A stretch of DNA of 33,392 bases from Acidobacteriota bacterium. Lineage in GTDB: Bacteria > Acidobacteriota > Vicinamibacteria > Vicinamibacterales > JAHECP01. This document shows positions 7,701 through 14,641 of the stretch, piece after piece (position 1 is the stretch's first letter; each line of letters opens with the position of its first letter). Where the stretch lies: contig JAHECP010000048.1 of NCBI GenBank assembly GCA_024641665.1, positions 1-33,392 of the forward strand, written 5' to 3'. Made by a program: the position numbers and the translations under genes. Under the pieces are notes generated by a model. It had not been told where the DNA came from. It did not search any database and was given only the letters and a program-made list of their open reading frames with translations.

Positions 7701-9856
7701 GCGAGCCAATCGGGCGTCTTCACGCAGGCCACGCGCAAAAGATGAACGATGCGCTTGACAAGCGCGCGGTCGTGCGCGAGCAACGGCGCTTCGTGCCGCG
7801 CAAGGAGGTCCGGTGCCGACGGCGCCTTCAGTAGCGAGACCAGCGTGTCGTCGCGGAACTGGACGCTGATCTCGGTCTCTGACAGCGCGGCCTGAAACAG
7901 GCGGTCAGCAGCCGCGGCATCAAGCTCGACCAGTTCGGCGACCCACCTGCGGTAAGAGCGCCGCACGGCGGGGTACATTCCGATGGCGTCGGACAGCTTC
8001 TCGAACGACGCCTCGGCGAGATGCTGCTCCTCGAGCCATCGCAGGATCGCCCAGTCCTCGAGCACGTCGTGGGCCGTCGCGACCAGCAACGGGTCATCGT
8101 CGGACGAAGTAATGAGAGAATCGCCGCGCAGCGATTCGACCGCTGCGGGATCGATCCCGGTTGCAGAAACATAGGGCGATAGTGTGCGCGCGCGGCGTAC
8201 CGCGATCGTCTCAAGGGCCTCTTCGCGCAACCGTCCAATGGCAGGCGCGACGCCATGGCCGCCGCGCACGATCTCACGCCAGTAGAGAGCCCGGAATTCC
8301 CGCTCGGTCTGCGGAAGGGACTTCTCCACCGACCAAGGGATCGCGAGCGCCTTGTCGAGAACGAAGGGGTTGCGTAGGATGTTGCGCAACCTCGGGCTCT
8401 TGAGTGGAATCGCGAGCGCGGGATACTCGCCCTCAGCCTCTGCGAGTTCGGCATCCTCGAGCGGCGGCACTCGGATGACCGCGTGGTTGATGCGATGCGG
8501 CTGCAGGAAGCTGGCGCGCACCTGCTCGACAGAGTAGTCGCGGCATGTGAGCACGATGCGCACGCCGCGATCGTCCGACGCTAGCGTCATAAGGTCGGTA
8601 AAGGCGTCGCGCGTCGTTTTCTCAAGCAGGCGCTCGACGCTTTCGACCAGCACGACTTTGCGGTCCTGCGCAGCTAGAATGGCGCGGAGCTTCGCCCAGT
8701 TCGCGGGCACCTGCGCGGCAGTCAGCGTAGCGTCCAGATGCGCCTGCGCGAATTCCTCGACGCGAAAGCCGAACAGGAAATGATTCAAAGCGAGCACGCC
8801 GACCGCGTCCTTGCCGACGGCGGACTTGCCGCTGCCGGCTGGCCCCGTGACGATCACGACCTGGGCGTTCTCCAGCGCGTCGAGAACCTTCTGCACGAGT
8901 GCAGCACGCGGCAGATGAAGATCGCTTCCAAGCGTCGAGCGGATTGCGCGGAGGACCGGCTCGGTGTGATCACCGAGCACTTGAAGCACGTGCCGTTCAG
9001 TCGTCCCAATGACGCCGTGGCGCGCCAGCATCGCCGCAGGCAGGTCGTCGCGTCGTAGGCTGCGGCTGGCACCCATCGCTGCACTCGCCTCGCTGACCAG
9101 CTCGTTCCAAGAGGCGCCAGCGCTGGCAACAGGGTCTCCGTCGGCCACCGTGAGGGCGAGCATGCTCCTGATGTGCGCTTCGGTCTGTCGCGTCGAGCTG
9201 TTGAGGTCGAGGCTAAGCACGTGCAGAGCGCACAAGAAGGGCCAGATATCTGCTGCCGTAGCGGCTTTGCCTTCGACGTCGCCAACGATCGTTTGCAGCT
9301 CGTCGCAATAGCGTGCGGCAGTGTTGGAGATGAAGCCATCCGTGGCGAGCCGTTGCTCGAACTCGGCCCCGTCGCGCGCGGCGCGCGCGCAATCAAGCAG
9401 ACCGACGAAGTGCTCGAGCAGCGTATTCGTGCCGCGCAGGGTTACGAGCGCGAGGCGGTCGAGCCCCTTCGACAAATGCGCGCCGTTGAAGTCTCTCCAG
9501 AAGTCGGTGACGACCCGCACGCATTCCTTGTCCGACCTGCTTACGGTGAAGCTCCGTTTCACCTGGCCGACGAGCTTCCGCGACACGCCATTCGACGTGC
9601 AGACGACCAGGAAATCGTCGGTATGCCAACCCAGACGCTCGGTCTGAAAGCTCACCTCGGTCACGGTTGCATCAATTAGCACGGGCGGAATCGCGCCGAC
9701 CAGCAGCTGGGCCAGCCAATAGGCGCCGACATGTTGCTCGAAGGTCGTCCCGGAGCCGCCCGTGGAGGCCGGAGTGGATACCCGCAGAGTCCTCTCGTCA
9801 GACGCTGGAACGAGGCCGCCTCCGGCTTTGTCAGCGTCGCTGGTCTTGGCCTTCAT
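4730..9856 (-). CDS. Giant nuclease-STAND NTPase, Avs-like defence protein
   Basis: 1708 residues; ATG at 9856 with an AAGAAGG site upstream. Three parts are visible. Residues 38-125 begin with TFEQHVGAYWLAQLL and contain DD at 80-81 and QVK at 98-100, the D...(E/Q)xK pattern of Cap4/DUF4297-type dsDNA nucleases. Residues 333-480 hold a P-loop ATPase with GPAGSGKS at 338-345, a Walker B-like strand VVLVESVERL at 401-410 and a sensor-like strand ending LTCRD. Residues 500-1700 are a long helical tail with no motif I can name, like the sensor part of STAND proteins. Known: such proteins detect a phage product, oligomerise and switch on the N-terminal nuclease. Assignment to a particular Avs type is not possible here. 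It is the first gene of the left block. Confidence 0.72.
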   Translation of the reverse strand: MKAKTSDADKAGGGLVPASDERTLRVSTPASTGGSGTTFEQHVGAYWLAQLLVGAIPPVLIDATVTEVSFQTERLGWHTDDFLVVCTSNGVSRKLVGQVKRSFTVSRSDKECVRVVTDFWRDFNGAHLSKGLDRLALVTLRGTNTLLEHFVGLLDCARAARDGAEFEQRLATDGFISNTAARYCDELQTIVGDVEGKAATAADIWPFLCALHVLSLDLNSSTRQTEAHIRSMLALTVADGDPVASAGASWNELVSEASAAMGASRSLRRDDLPAAMLARHGVIGTTERHVLQVLGDHTEPVLRAIRSTLGSDLHLPRAALVQKVLDALENAQVVIVTGPAGSGKSAVGKDAVGVLALNHFLFGFRVEEFAQAHLDATLTAAQVPANWAKLRAILAAQDRKVVLVESVERLLEKTTRDAFTDLMTLASDDRGVRIVLTCRDYSVEQVRASFLQPHRINHAVIRVPPLEDAELAEAEGEYPALAIPLKSPRLRNILRNPFVLDKALAIPWSVEKSLPQTEREFRALYWREIVRGGHGVAPAIGRLREEALETIAVRRARTLSPYVSATGIDPAAVESLRGDSLITSSDDDPLLVATAHDVLEDWAILRWLEEQHLAEASFEKLSDAIGMYPAVRRSYRRWVAELVELDAAAADRLFQAALSETEISVQFRDDTLVSLLKAPSAPDLLARHEAPLLAHDRALVKRIVHLLRVACVKTPDWLAGLMHQGSILNVPDGLAWTAVLRLIHRNLTAFANNERALLLGLVEDAVRGVSWWAPDLEGAEDVAAIAHWLLDGLRGYGGEEPRKRVLAVIAKIPKADPARFEAALRGHIEEGRRRDVVAEDFRELIYAGMDGMPAARDLPDVVTSVGADYLLATEEDIDDERRYARSPLDIDLHFGIKEGLRHDSFPPSALRGPWSHLLRYHTGKALDFYIKVFNHSADWYAHPRVLDRLEKAWEAELTFADGSTRKQWINGRLWGLYRGMTGGPYPLESMLMALESWLLEVGKQEPELLDGILVDILRRSDNAALAAVVASVATACPHAAGETLLVLLSVREYMAVDRSRLVGEQQMSGMSDMFPTVRADHQVYEMERKQANALPHRRHDLETAVANLQLGPLAPRVQALLDKHLAALPPKDQQDKDDLLWRLAIHRMDFRQYTVSDTPGREISDPAAKPGESLRRYVQLDPKPPEADVQAMVDEGASRLATMNARMGVLMWGVQAFRRETGKYDPSQWAAKLAEARAMDREAGQKDGSRHAPGFVAAVCIRDHWDDMTGAQREWCADTVCAEVLRHADGADDVERVQNNPMAADRACAFVLPQLLGKLLDPARREQVQTAFTAAITHPVEQVQWSATWSIDENLWATDRALAIRCVNAIATEAAIIDTARDAEEGRPYRERRDLGEIMAAATADIRAGFWRDGAIAEDAHVTVDIADGFGAHALKRMLVILGRVPEDPLAIAAFTRASHTLVGWWTSDDDNRGGSNRHFQTESDVSQRIQDFLLRTSPEAAQHVLAPLLAAIDRHSRDLESVMQGLTGLQDTSPKTPQYWILWELIADAVKGAKWVSRLGEDRHPDGSDLLSAVFLTSYWKDDVRHWRFLEGYAHLVHGLFEALPPTSIVLDDYVRFLYHIGERSLPDAFVRIAAALRRGDPQKMLAKSNTVFMLEVLSLRYVYGRPLELKRDDRLRDAVLFILDCLVETGSSAAFRMRDDFVTPAA

Positions 9857-10041
9857 GCTTCGAGTGCCTTCTTTGCGCAGTGCGATTCAGCAATATCTCA
9901 CGCTGCCAATCTCTAGGCCAGCCTGGAACATCGCTCTGAGAGGAACTCAACTTCTCTTGCCAAGTCGTGTGCGATGGCACGAAGGAGTCGTCCAGACAGA
10001 TTGTCGAAGACTCGCGTCCGGCTGGTGCGGACGCTGGCGGC

Positions 10042-11229
10042 CTATGGCGTCTCTCTCGCGTGCGTGTCGGTCTCGCGGCGACCATTCTGAGTTCCAGATA
10101 GTGCCCCCGACCGGTTAGCTGAGTCCTGTCTATTCTGTTTCCGTTTCTTGCGCCTGCCACCAGTCTTATCCAACACACCAACAGCCTGCCGCTGCGCAAT
10201 CTGCCCGATATGCCCGTACCGTTTCGCCATCCGGGCCGTCGTCGCCGCGCTCCAACCGAGGATTGAGGCCACGACGGACAGGGGCACGCCACCTTCGAGC
10301 ATCCTCGTGACGCACGTGTGCCGAAGGTCGTGGAAGCGGACGGTGACGTTCGCGCGCTCCTTGGCCGACTCCCACGACTCCTTCCACGAGTTGATCGGCT
10401 TCATGGGATCGGTATCGTGCACGCAGGGCTCGAAGTCGTTGCCAGCGGCTCCGTACCGTTCCGATGGGAACACAAAGTGTTCGGGCTTCAGGTCCGGGAA
10501 CTGCTCCGCCCAGAATTGCAGTGACTTCGTGGCGCGGTCGTTCAGCGGGATGGTGCGACCGGCACCGGCCTCCGTCTTGCTCTTCCCCACGCAGACGGTG
10601 CGCCGGGTGAGATCGACCTGGCTCCAGGGAAGCAGCCGCAGCTCGGAATATCGCATCCCTGTGTTGAGGGCCAGAAGCACGGCCGGCAGCAGGCACCGCG
10701 AGCGGCTGTCGGCGCATGCGTCGAGCAGCTTCTTCTCCTCCTTCTGGCTGAGGGCCTTCCCCACCTGATCCGGCACCGGCAGCATGCGGATGTCGGGCTG
10801 GATCGTCGCCCAGAGGCGGTGCCGGCGCAGGATGGCCCGGAGCGTGCCGACCTCCAGGTTCACCGTCTTGGGTGCCGCCTTCTCCTTGAGCCGGTGCTGT
10901 TGATATCGGCTGACGTGCGTCGCGTTCAGGTCGGTCAACAGGTGCTGTCCGAGCACGGGCAGCAGGTGCCCCAGGTTGGTCTTCTCGATCAGATGGCTCT
11001 TGGGCGCCAGTGTCGGCTCCTTGCTCTCGAGCCAGGCCTCGGCTGCCATCCTCAGCGTCTGCGGCGCCTCGCGCTTCCGGAGGCCGTGGTACCCCTCCTC
11101 GAGGTCGCGCCGGCGCTTCACCTCCGCACGGCGCGCGACCTCCTTCGAGGTGCTCTTCGTCGACTCCTGGAACAGCCGCCCCGCGAACTTGAACCGGTAC
11201 CACCAGACCTGACCGCGACGGTACAGCAT
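10042..11229 (-). CDS. int: Tyrosine recombinase, island integrase
   Basis: 395 residues from the ATG at 11229, two bases after the excisionase-like stop codon. The frame is open 40 residues further up but overlaps that gene. An N-terminal Arm-type segment (residues 1-60, with YRRGQVWWYRF) is followed by a core-binding domain and the catalytic domain. Catalytic residues are visible: Arg in GMRYSELR, Lys in GKSKTEAGAGR, HDLRH, Trp in ILGWS in place of the more usual His, and the nucleophile Tyr in KRYGHIG. A basic tail of about 50 residues follows. It should integrate and excise the island at tRNA-Asn. Its 3' end faces the left att copy, but 9.9 kb of cargo lies between. Confidence 0.93.
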   Translation of the reverse strand: MLYRRGQVWWYRFKFAGRLFQESTKSTSKEVARRAEVKRRRDLEEGYHGLRKREAPQTLRMAAEAWLESKEPTLAPKSHLIEKTNLGHLLPVLGQHLLTDLNATHVSRYQQHRLKEKAAPKTVNLEVGTLRAILRRHRLWATIQPDIRMLPVPDQVGKALSQKEEKKLLDACADSRSRCLLPAVLLALNTGMRYSELRLLPWSQVDLTRRTVCVGKSKTEAGAGRTIPLNDRATKSLQFWAEQFPDLKPEHFVFPSERYGAAGNDFEPCVHDTDPMKPINSWKESWESAKERANVTVRFHDLRHTCVTRMLEGGVPLSVVASILGWSAATTARMAKRYGHIGQIAQRQAVGVLDKTGGRRKKRKQNRQDSANRSGALSGTQNGRRETDTHARETP

Positions 11230-11231
11230 GC

Positions 11232-11543
11232 TTACCGCTCCCGAACGGCCGGAACCGTGTTCTCCTCGATCACCCTGCGAATCTCGGCGGCGGGAATCCG
11301 GATGGCGCGGCCCAAGCGGATATGCGCGAGACGCCGTGCAGCGACCCACGCACGCACGGTGTGAACGGACAGTCCCAGCTCGGCTGCCGCCTCGGCAACG
11401 GTCCGCGGCTGTTCGACCAGTTGGCGGCGCCGCGGTCCGTCGGTGCGTCGTTCCCGTTCGCCGTCTGCTCGTGAGGACGGGACCTTCAGGCGATCCCGCC
11501 AGTGTGTCAGTGCTTCCTCAGTGTACGACTCTCCGCTTCCCAT
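11232..11543 (-). CDS. MerR-like helix-turn-helix excisionase / AlpA-type regulator
   Basis: 103 residues from the ATG at 11543, which has GGAG seven bases upstream; an upstream TTG at 11564 is less likely. The C-terminal half has the excisionase/MerR-like HTH: TVAEAAAELGLSVHTVRAWV, then a wing RLAHIRLGRAIRIPAAEIRRVI. Known for the family: such small proteins bind arm DNA to bias recombination toward excision, or regulate int. Its stop codon almost touches the integrase start, so the two are co-transcribed and probably translationally coupled. The N-terminal 50 residues are charged and low in complexity. Confidence 0.85.
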   Translation of the reverse strand: MGSGESYTEEALTHWRDRLKVPSSRADGERERRTDGPRRRQLVEQPRTVAEAAAELGLSVHTVRAWVAARRLAHIRLGRAIRIPAAEIRRVIEENTVPAVRER

Positions 11544-11584
11544 ATGCCACTCCGTTTTCGCCAAACTGTGGCCGGCCCGGACTT

Positions 11585-11616
11585 CCCGGACGCCGCCCGT
11601 TCAGGCGGCGTCCGGG
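11585..11616 (-). terminator. Hairpin between SpoVG-like gene and xis/int
   Basis: A perfect 13-bp stem (CCCGGACGCCGCC and its complement) with a 6-base loop, lying 39 bp after the SpoVG-like stop codon and 42 bp before the xis start. There is no T-tract, so it would be a non-canonical terminator or an RNA-stabilising hairpin that separates the housekeeping module from the recombination genes. Confidence 0.55.
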
Positions 11617-11654
11617 TACCGGGTGGTAGGCTAGGAGGCAGTCCCTTCGCCCGC

Positions 11655-11945
11655 CTACGCCTCGTACTCCGCGTAGGCTTGCAGCACGAGCTCGCGCACG
11701 GTGTCCTGCGCGCGGGGGTCGTCGACGGCCCGCAGCAGCGCGAAGCTGCGCCGGTCGCCGTGCACGGTGAACGTGCGGGCCGGGAACGTGACGTTCCGGC
11801 CGTTGCCGTCGCGCCGCACCCAGACGGCGAAGCCGATCAGCTTGAGGCCGTCCAGCGGGCCGCCGCTGAAGTGGAGCTCGGCGTCGGCGAGCTTGCCGGG
11901 CGGGGTGTTGCGGTCGTTCGGAAGGATCTTGACGGTCGTGTGCAT
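11655..11945 (-). CDS. SpoVG-like nucleic-acid-binding protein, copy 1
   Basis: 96 residues; ATG at 11945 with AAGGAG upstream. The segment GLKLIGFAVWVRR-GRNVTFPAR-RRSFALLR followed by a C-terminal helix follows the SpoVG layout (K/R-rich beta hairpin, then a G-x-FPAR/MPSRK-type strand and a late helix), although it is diverged. Known for SpoVG: a small DNA/RNA-binding regulator. A paralogue about two thirds identical by eye lies at 15931-16251, bracketing the module. The similarity to SpoVG is a pattern judgement; it may be a separate family of island proteins. A nucleic-acid-related role is inferred. Confidence 0.6.
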   Translation of the reverse strand: MHTTVKILPNDRNTPPGKLADAELHFSGGPLDGLKLIGFAVWVRRDGNGRNVTFPARTFTVHGDRRSFALLRAVDDPRAQDTVRELVLQAYAEYEA

Positions 11946-11990
11946 GGGTCTTCTCCTTGAAGGCCCGCCCCTGGGGGGACGGGTCGGTGT

Positions 11991-12371
11991 TCAGCAGACG
12001 GATTCGGTCGGCGCGTCACTGGCCACCGCAGCCCTGAGGCGCTGCCAGAGCCAGTGCTGGAGGGTGTTCAGGCCGACGAGCACGGGGTCGGCCGCCGCGA
12101 ACAGGTGCTGGCCTTCGCGGTACCGCGCGCGCTGCCACGCGAACTCCACGGCGTCGATGAGCACGAGCCGCGCGGGTGTGCGGGCCTGTGTGGCGTCGAA
12201 CTGGATCGGGTCCGCAGCGAACCCGGAGACGTCGCTCAGGGTCGCCGCGTAGAGGGTCATCGTCGACGGCGCGTCGAGCGCGGCGGGCGCGGTGGTGACG
12301 AACGCGTGATAGAGGCGCGCCTGCCGGCCGATCGCCACCGTGATGCAGGGCGTGATCGACGTGGTCGACAT
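11991..12371 (-). CDS. Small conserved-looking island protein, function unknown
   Basis: 126 residues from the ATG at 12371, with AAAGGA upstream. I do not recognise it. It is Ala-rich with alternating hydrophobic strands at the start (ITVAIGRQARLYHAFV) and a tryptophan-containing amphipathic helix near the end (LNTLQHWLWQRLRAAV). There is no signal peptide, metal motif or HTH. It is third from the promoter-distal end of the minus-strand module, between the RadC-like and SpoVG-like genes, and codon use matches its neighbours. The long palindromic gap at 12434-12574 is directly upstream and may shape its mRNA leader. Confidence 0.65.
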   Translation of the reverse strand: MSTTSITPCITVAIGRQARLYHAFVTTAPAALDAPSTMTLYAATLSDVSGFAADPIQFDATQARTPARLVLIDAVEFAWQRARYREGQHLFAAADPVLVGLNTLQHWLWQRLRAAVASDAPTESVC

Positions 12372-12433
12372 GGGTCGTGTCCTTTCTGCGTGTGGCTCGA
12401 ACCGGAGGCGGGCTGCGTCGCCCGTCGCGGTCC

Positions 12434-12574
12434 CCCCGGCCATCACGCAAGTGCCCCGTCGGGGCGCCGCCGAGGTCGCCGTCAAGCCCGCGAGCCCCGC
12501 AGGGGTCGGCGCGAAGCGACGAGGCTTGACGGGACCGAGCGGCGCCCCACCATCGCGTGACGTGATGGCCGGGG
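12434..12574. repeat. Nested palindromic structure, 141 bp, intergenic
   Basis: Three pairs of perfect complementary arms are nested in order: CCCCGGCCATCACG at 12434-12447 with 12561-12574 (14 bp); GGGGCGCCGC at 12461-12470 with 12539-12548 (10 bp); CCGTCAAGCC at 12479-12488 with 12523-12532 (10 bp). The 34-base loop contains a further CCCC-GCA-GGGG hairpin. It fills most of the 228-bp gap between the RadC-like and the 126-residue genes. It could be a structured RNA, an attenuator, or a recombination, transfer or replication site. Confidence 0.75.
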
Positions 12575-12599
12575 TGGTGTTGAGGCAGGTGTACGTCTG

Positions 12600-13115
12600 C
12601 TACCGGCTCGGAACAGGGCCGAGCCGACCGGCTTCGCGGAAGCTGTAGTACCGCTCGCCCTCGCCGACGATGAGGTGATCGAGCAGGGGCAGGTCGAGGA
12701 TGTTCGCAGCCTCCTGCAGTCGCCTGGTCAGCGCCGCATCGTCCGCACTGGGCGTGGGATCGCCACTGGGATGGTTGTGCACGACGATGACGGCCGTCGT
12801 GCCGGGCGTCAGACAGGCGGGAACGAAGACGTCCGGCATCGAGACCGGCGTGGCGCTGCGCGTGCCCCGGGAGAGCACGTGCCAGGCGAGCAGCCGATGA
12901 CGCGCTGACAGGCACGCCACGGCGAAGACCTCGACGGACTGGTCGGCGAGCAAAGGCGCCAGCGTCGTTGCGGCGAGGCGCGGGTTGCTGAGGACGAGCG
13001 TCGGCACGCCGATCACGCGTCCGAAGGTGTCCCGCAGTGGGCGATAGGCGCAGACGAGCTCGCGGACGCGATGTCCGCGAGCGGTCGCAGTCGGCAGACG
13101 TGGAGCGGTCGACAT
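12600..13115 (-). CDS. radC: RadC-family JAB-domain protein
   Basis: 171 residues; ATG at 13115 with AAAGGAG six bases upstream, preferred over the adjacent GTG at 13118. The JAB/MPN metal site is clear: VVHNHPSGDPTPSADD near residues 112-127, with an upstream strand holding FAVACLSARHRLLAWH. The N-terminal HhH domain of chromosomal RadC is missing, as is usual in plasmid and island copies. Known: RadC-like proteins are common in mobile elements and plasmids, with a debated role in DNA repair or anti-restriction. It is inside the conserved minus-strand housekeeping module. Confidence 0.88.
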   Translation of the reverse strand: MSTAPRLPTATARGHRVRELVCAYRPLRDTFGRVIGVPTLVLSNPRLAATTLAPLLADQSVEVFAVACLSARHRLLAWHVLSRGTRSATPVSMPDVFVPACLTPGTTAVIVVHNHPSGDPTPSADDAALTRRLQEAANILDLPLLDHLIVGEGERYYSFREAGRLGPVPSR

Positions 13116-13364
13116 CACGGTCTCCTTTCACGCGCGAGGAGGCCTCGTGCCCCGAGGGCGCAGAGTCTCCCCAGCCGCGGCGGCGGTGTCCGCCGTCGCG
13201 GGGGTTGATCAACAACGTGCGTTCGGATTGGCGATGGTCGTCGCGCATGCGGCACACCTCCGGTCGAGCAACGGCCTGGCTCTGAGAGCGGAGGCAACCG
13301 CAGGCGCGACCGCGCGTGCGGGACACGAGCCGGCATGGAGCCGGCCCGTGCGCGTGAGGAAGGG

Positions 13365-13391
13365 GGCCGTGCGGGCTGGACCCGCACGGCC
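13365..13391 (-). terminator. Terminator-like hairpin after the DUF932 gene
   Basis: A perfect 11-bp stem (GGCCGTGCGGG and complement) with a 5-base loop, starting 11 bp past the DUF932 stop codon. No T-run follows on the minus strand. The 287-bp gap that holds it (13116-13402) shows no gene; the rest is GC-rich with the ribosome site of the RadC-like gene at its left edge. Confidence 0.6.
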
Positions 13392-13402
13392 AACGGACCC
13401 GG

Positions 13403-14509
13403 TCAGTCGACCGTGGTCAGCAGACGACTGGCGGCGCGATCGAGCACGAAGCGGCCGTCCTGCCAAGGCGTGCGCTGGCTGAGTCGCGTCAGCCCCTGCA
13501 CGTAGCCCCAGACGGAACGCGGATTCGCCTCATGCTGCTCGGCCACCTGGTACGCCTCGGCGGCCTGCTTGCGCGGCAGATCGAGCTGCTGCACGACCGC
13601 GTGGACGACGGCGTCGCGCGTCGGACCGAGCTCGACGGTGGTGGCCCGCAGGAGCACGGTGCGATCGGCGGACGGGTCGGCGTCGAGGGCCGCGCGGACG
13701 GTCTCAAGCGAGCTCGTCCACGCGTCCTGGATCGACGCGCCCACGTGCCGGCGCCGGAAGCCGGCCACGTGTTGGAAGCCCCAGATGATGTGATTCCCGC
13801 ACACGGCGCGGAACAGGAAGACATCCAGGGTTAGGGCGGCGGCTCCCACGTCGCTGTTCCGGAGGATGAACCCGCGGAACAGGCCGGCCCGGGTGGGGTC
13901 GGTGGGATCGTCGAGATCGCGGTTGCCGTCCACGAGGAACAGGAACATGTCTCGGTCTCCCAGGTAGGCGCCGGACGGGACCCGCTCGGCGCCGAACACG
14001 CCGTCCTTGTGGGCGAGCGGCAGGTGCCAGGCGGGATGCCGGTCCATGAGATCCAGCACCCGGCCGGCCAGCTCGTCGTGGTGGACCCGCGCGTACCTCG
14101 GCGAGGTGATCGCGTGGACGGTCCACGGCTCGGCGCGGTCCGCGAAGAGCTGGTGCCGGTCGCGGGCCTGCCGGCGGAGCCCGTGGTTGATCGCCTCGGA
14201 GGCGATCGTCGCGGGCAGCGTCCGGAGGTACTTCGCGGGCGCGCCGGCGATGCCGGCGAGCTGCTCGAAGCTCCAGTGGGTCAGGTCCGAAGGGCGGCCG
14301 GACGCGTCGCACAGGGCGAGCGCGTCGGAGGCCACGGCGTCGGTCCTGAGGTCGATCGTGTCGATGGCGTGGGCCTCGGTGCGGGCGCGACGTTCGCGCG
14401 CCGCCTCGTAGAGGGCCTGCACGCTGGCGTGTCGCTCATCGGGCGGGCGTGACGCCCATTCCCGGTGGGCCGAGTACGCGGTGACGGCGGACACACCTGT
14501 TCCGTTCAT
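13403..14509 (-). CDS. DUF932 (phage/plasmid-like TIGR03299-type) protein
   Basis: 368 residues; ATG at 14509 with AAAGGAG upstream. The middle has the typical DUF932 text: VHAITSPRYARVHHDELAGRVLDLM, then DMFLFLVDGNRDLDD, LFRGFILRNSDVGAAALTL and FRAVCGNHIIWG (about residues 130-255), ending in a helical part. Length and motif order fit the family. It is found on plasmids, phages and islands, and its molecular role is unknown. It lies between an unrecognised 377-residue gene upstream and the RadC-like gene downstream, all minus strand. Confidence 0.88.
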   Translation of the reverse strand: MNGTGVSAVTAYSAHREWASRPPDERHASVQALYEAARERRARTEAHAIDTIDLRTDAVASDALALCDASGRPSDLTHWSFEQLAGIAGAPAKYLRTLPATIASEAINHGLRRQARDRHQLFADRAEPWTVHAITSPRYARVHHDELAGRVLDLMDRHPAWHLPLAHKDGVFGAERVPSGAYLGDRDMFLFLVDGNRDLDDPTDPTRAGLFRGFILRNSDVGAAALTLDVFLFRAVCGNHIIWGFQHVAGFRRRHVGASIQDAWTSSLETVRAALDADPSADRTVLLRATTVELGPTRDAVVHAVVQQLDLPRKQAAEAYQVAEQHEANPRSVWGYVQGLTRLSQRTPWQDGRFVLDRAASRLLTTVD

Positions 14510-14555
14510 GCGAGTGCTCCTTTCCGTGCCCTGAGGGCGAACGACGGAGGAAGCG

Positions 14556-14600
14556 CTCCACGTCGCTGGACGAGCGTGGAGGGGTGGCCAGGACGGCCAC
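14556..14600 (-). terminator. Pair of hairpins after the 377-residue gene
   Basis: CTCCACG at 14556-14562 pairs with 14575-14581, and GTGGCC at 14584-14589 pairs with 14595-14600 over a 5-base loop. Both lie in the 132-bp gap between the stop codon of the upstream gene (14642) and the DUF932 start. They are GC-rich and lack a T-tract, like the other gaps in this module. Confidence 0.4.
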
Positions 14601-14641
14601 GAGAGAAGGGCGATAGACGAGCGTCGAACCCGATTCGCCGG

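Noticed and set aside
12016-13326. 436-codon open frame on the minus strand
   Set aside because: Overlaps the RadC-like and the 126-residue genes in another frame; composition is Arg/Ala/Pro-rich as expected of GC-rich shadow frames.
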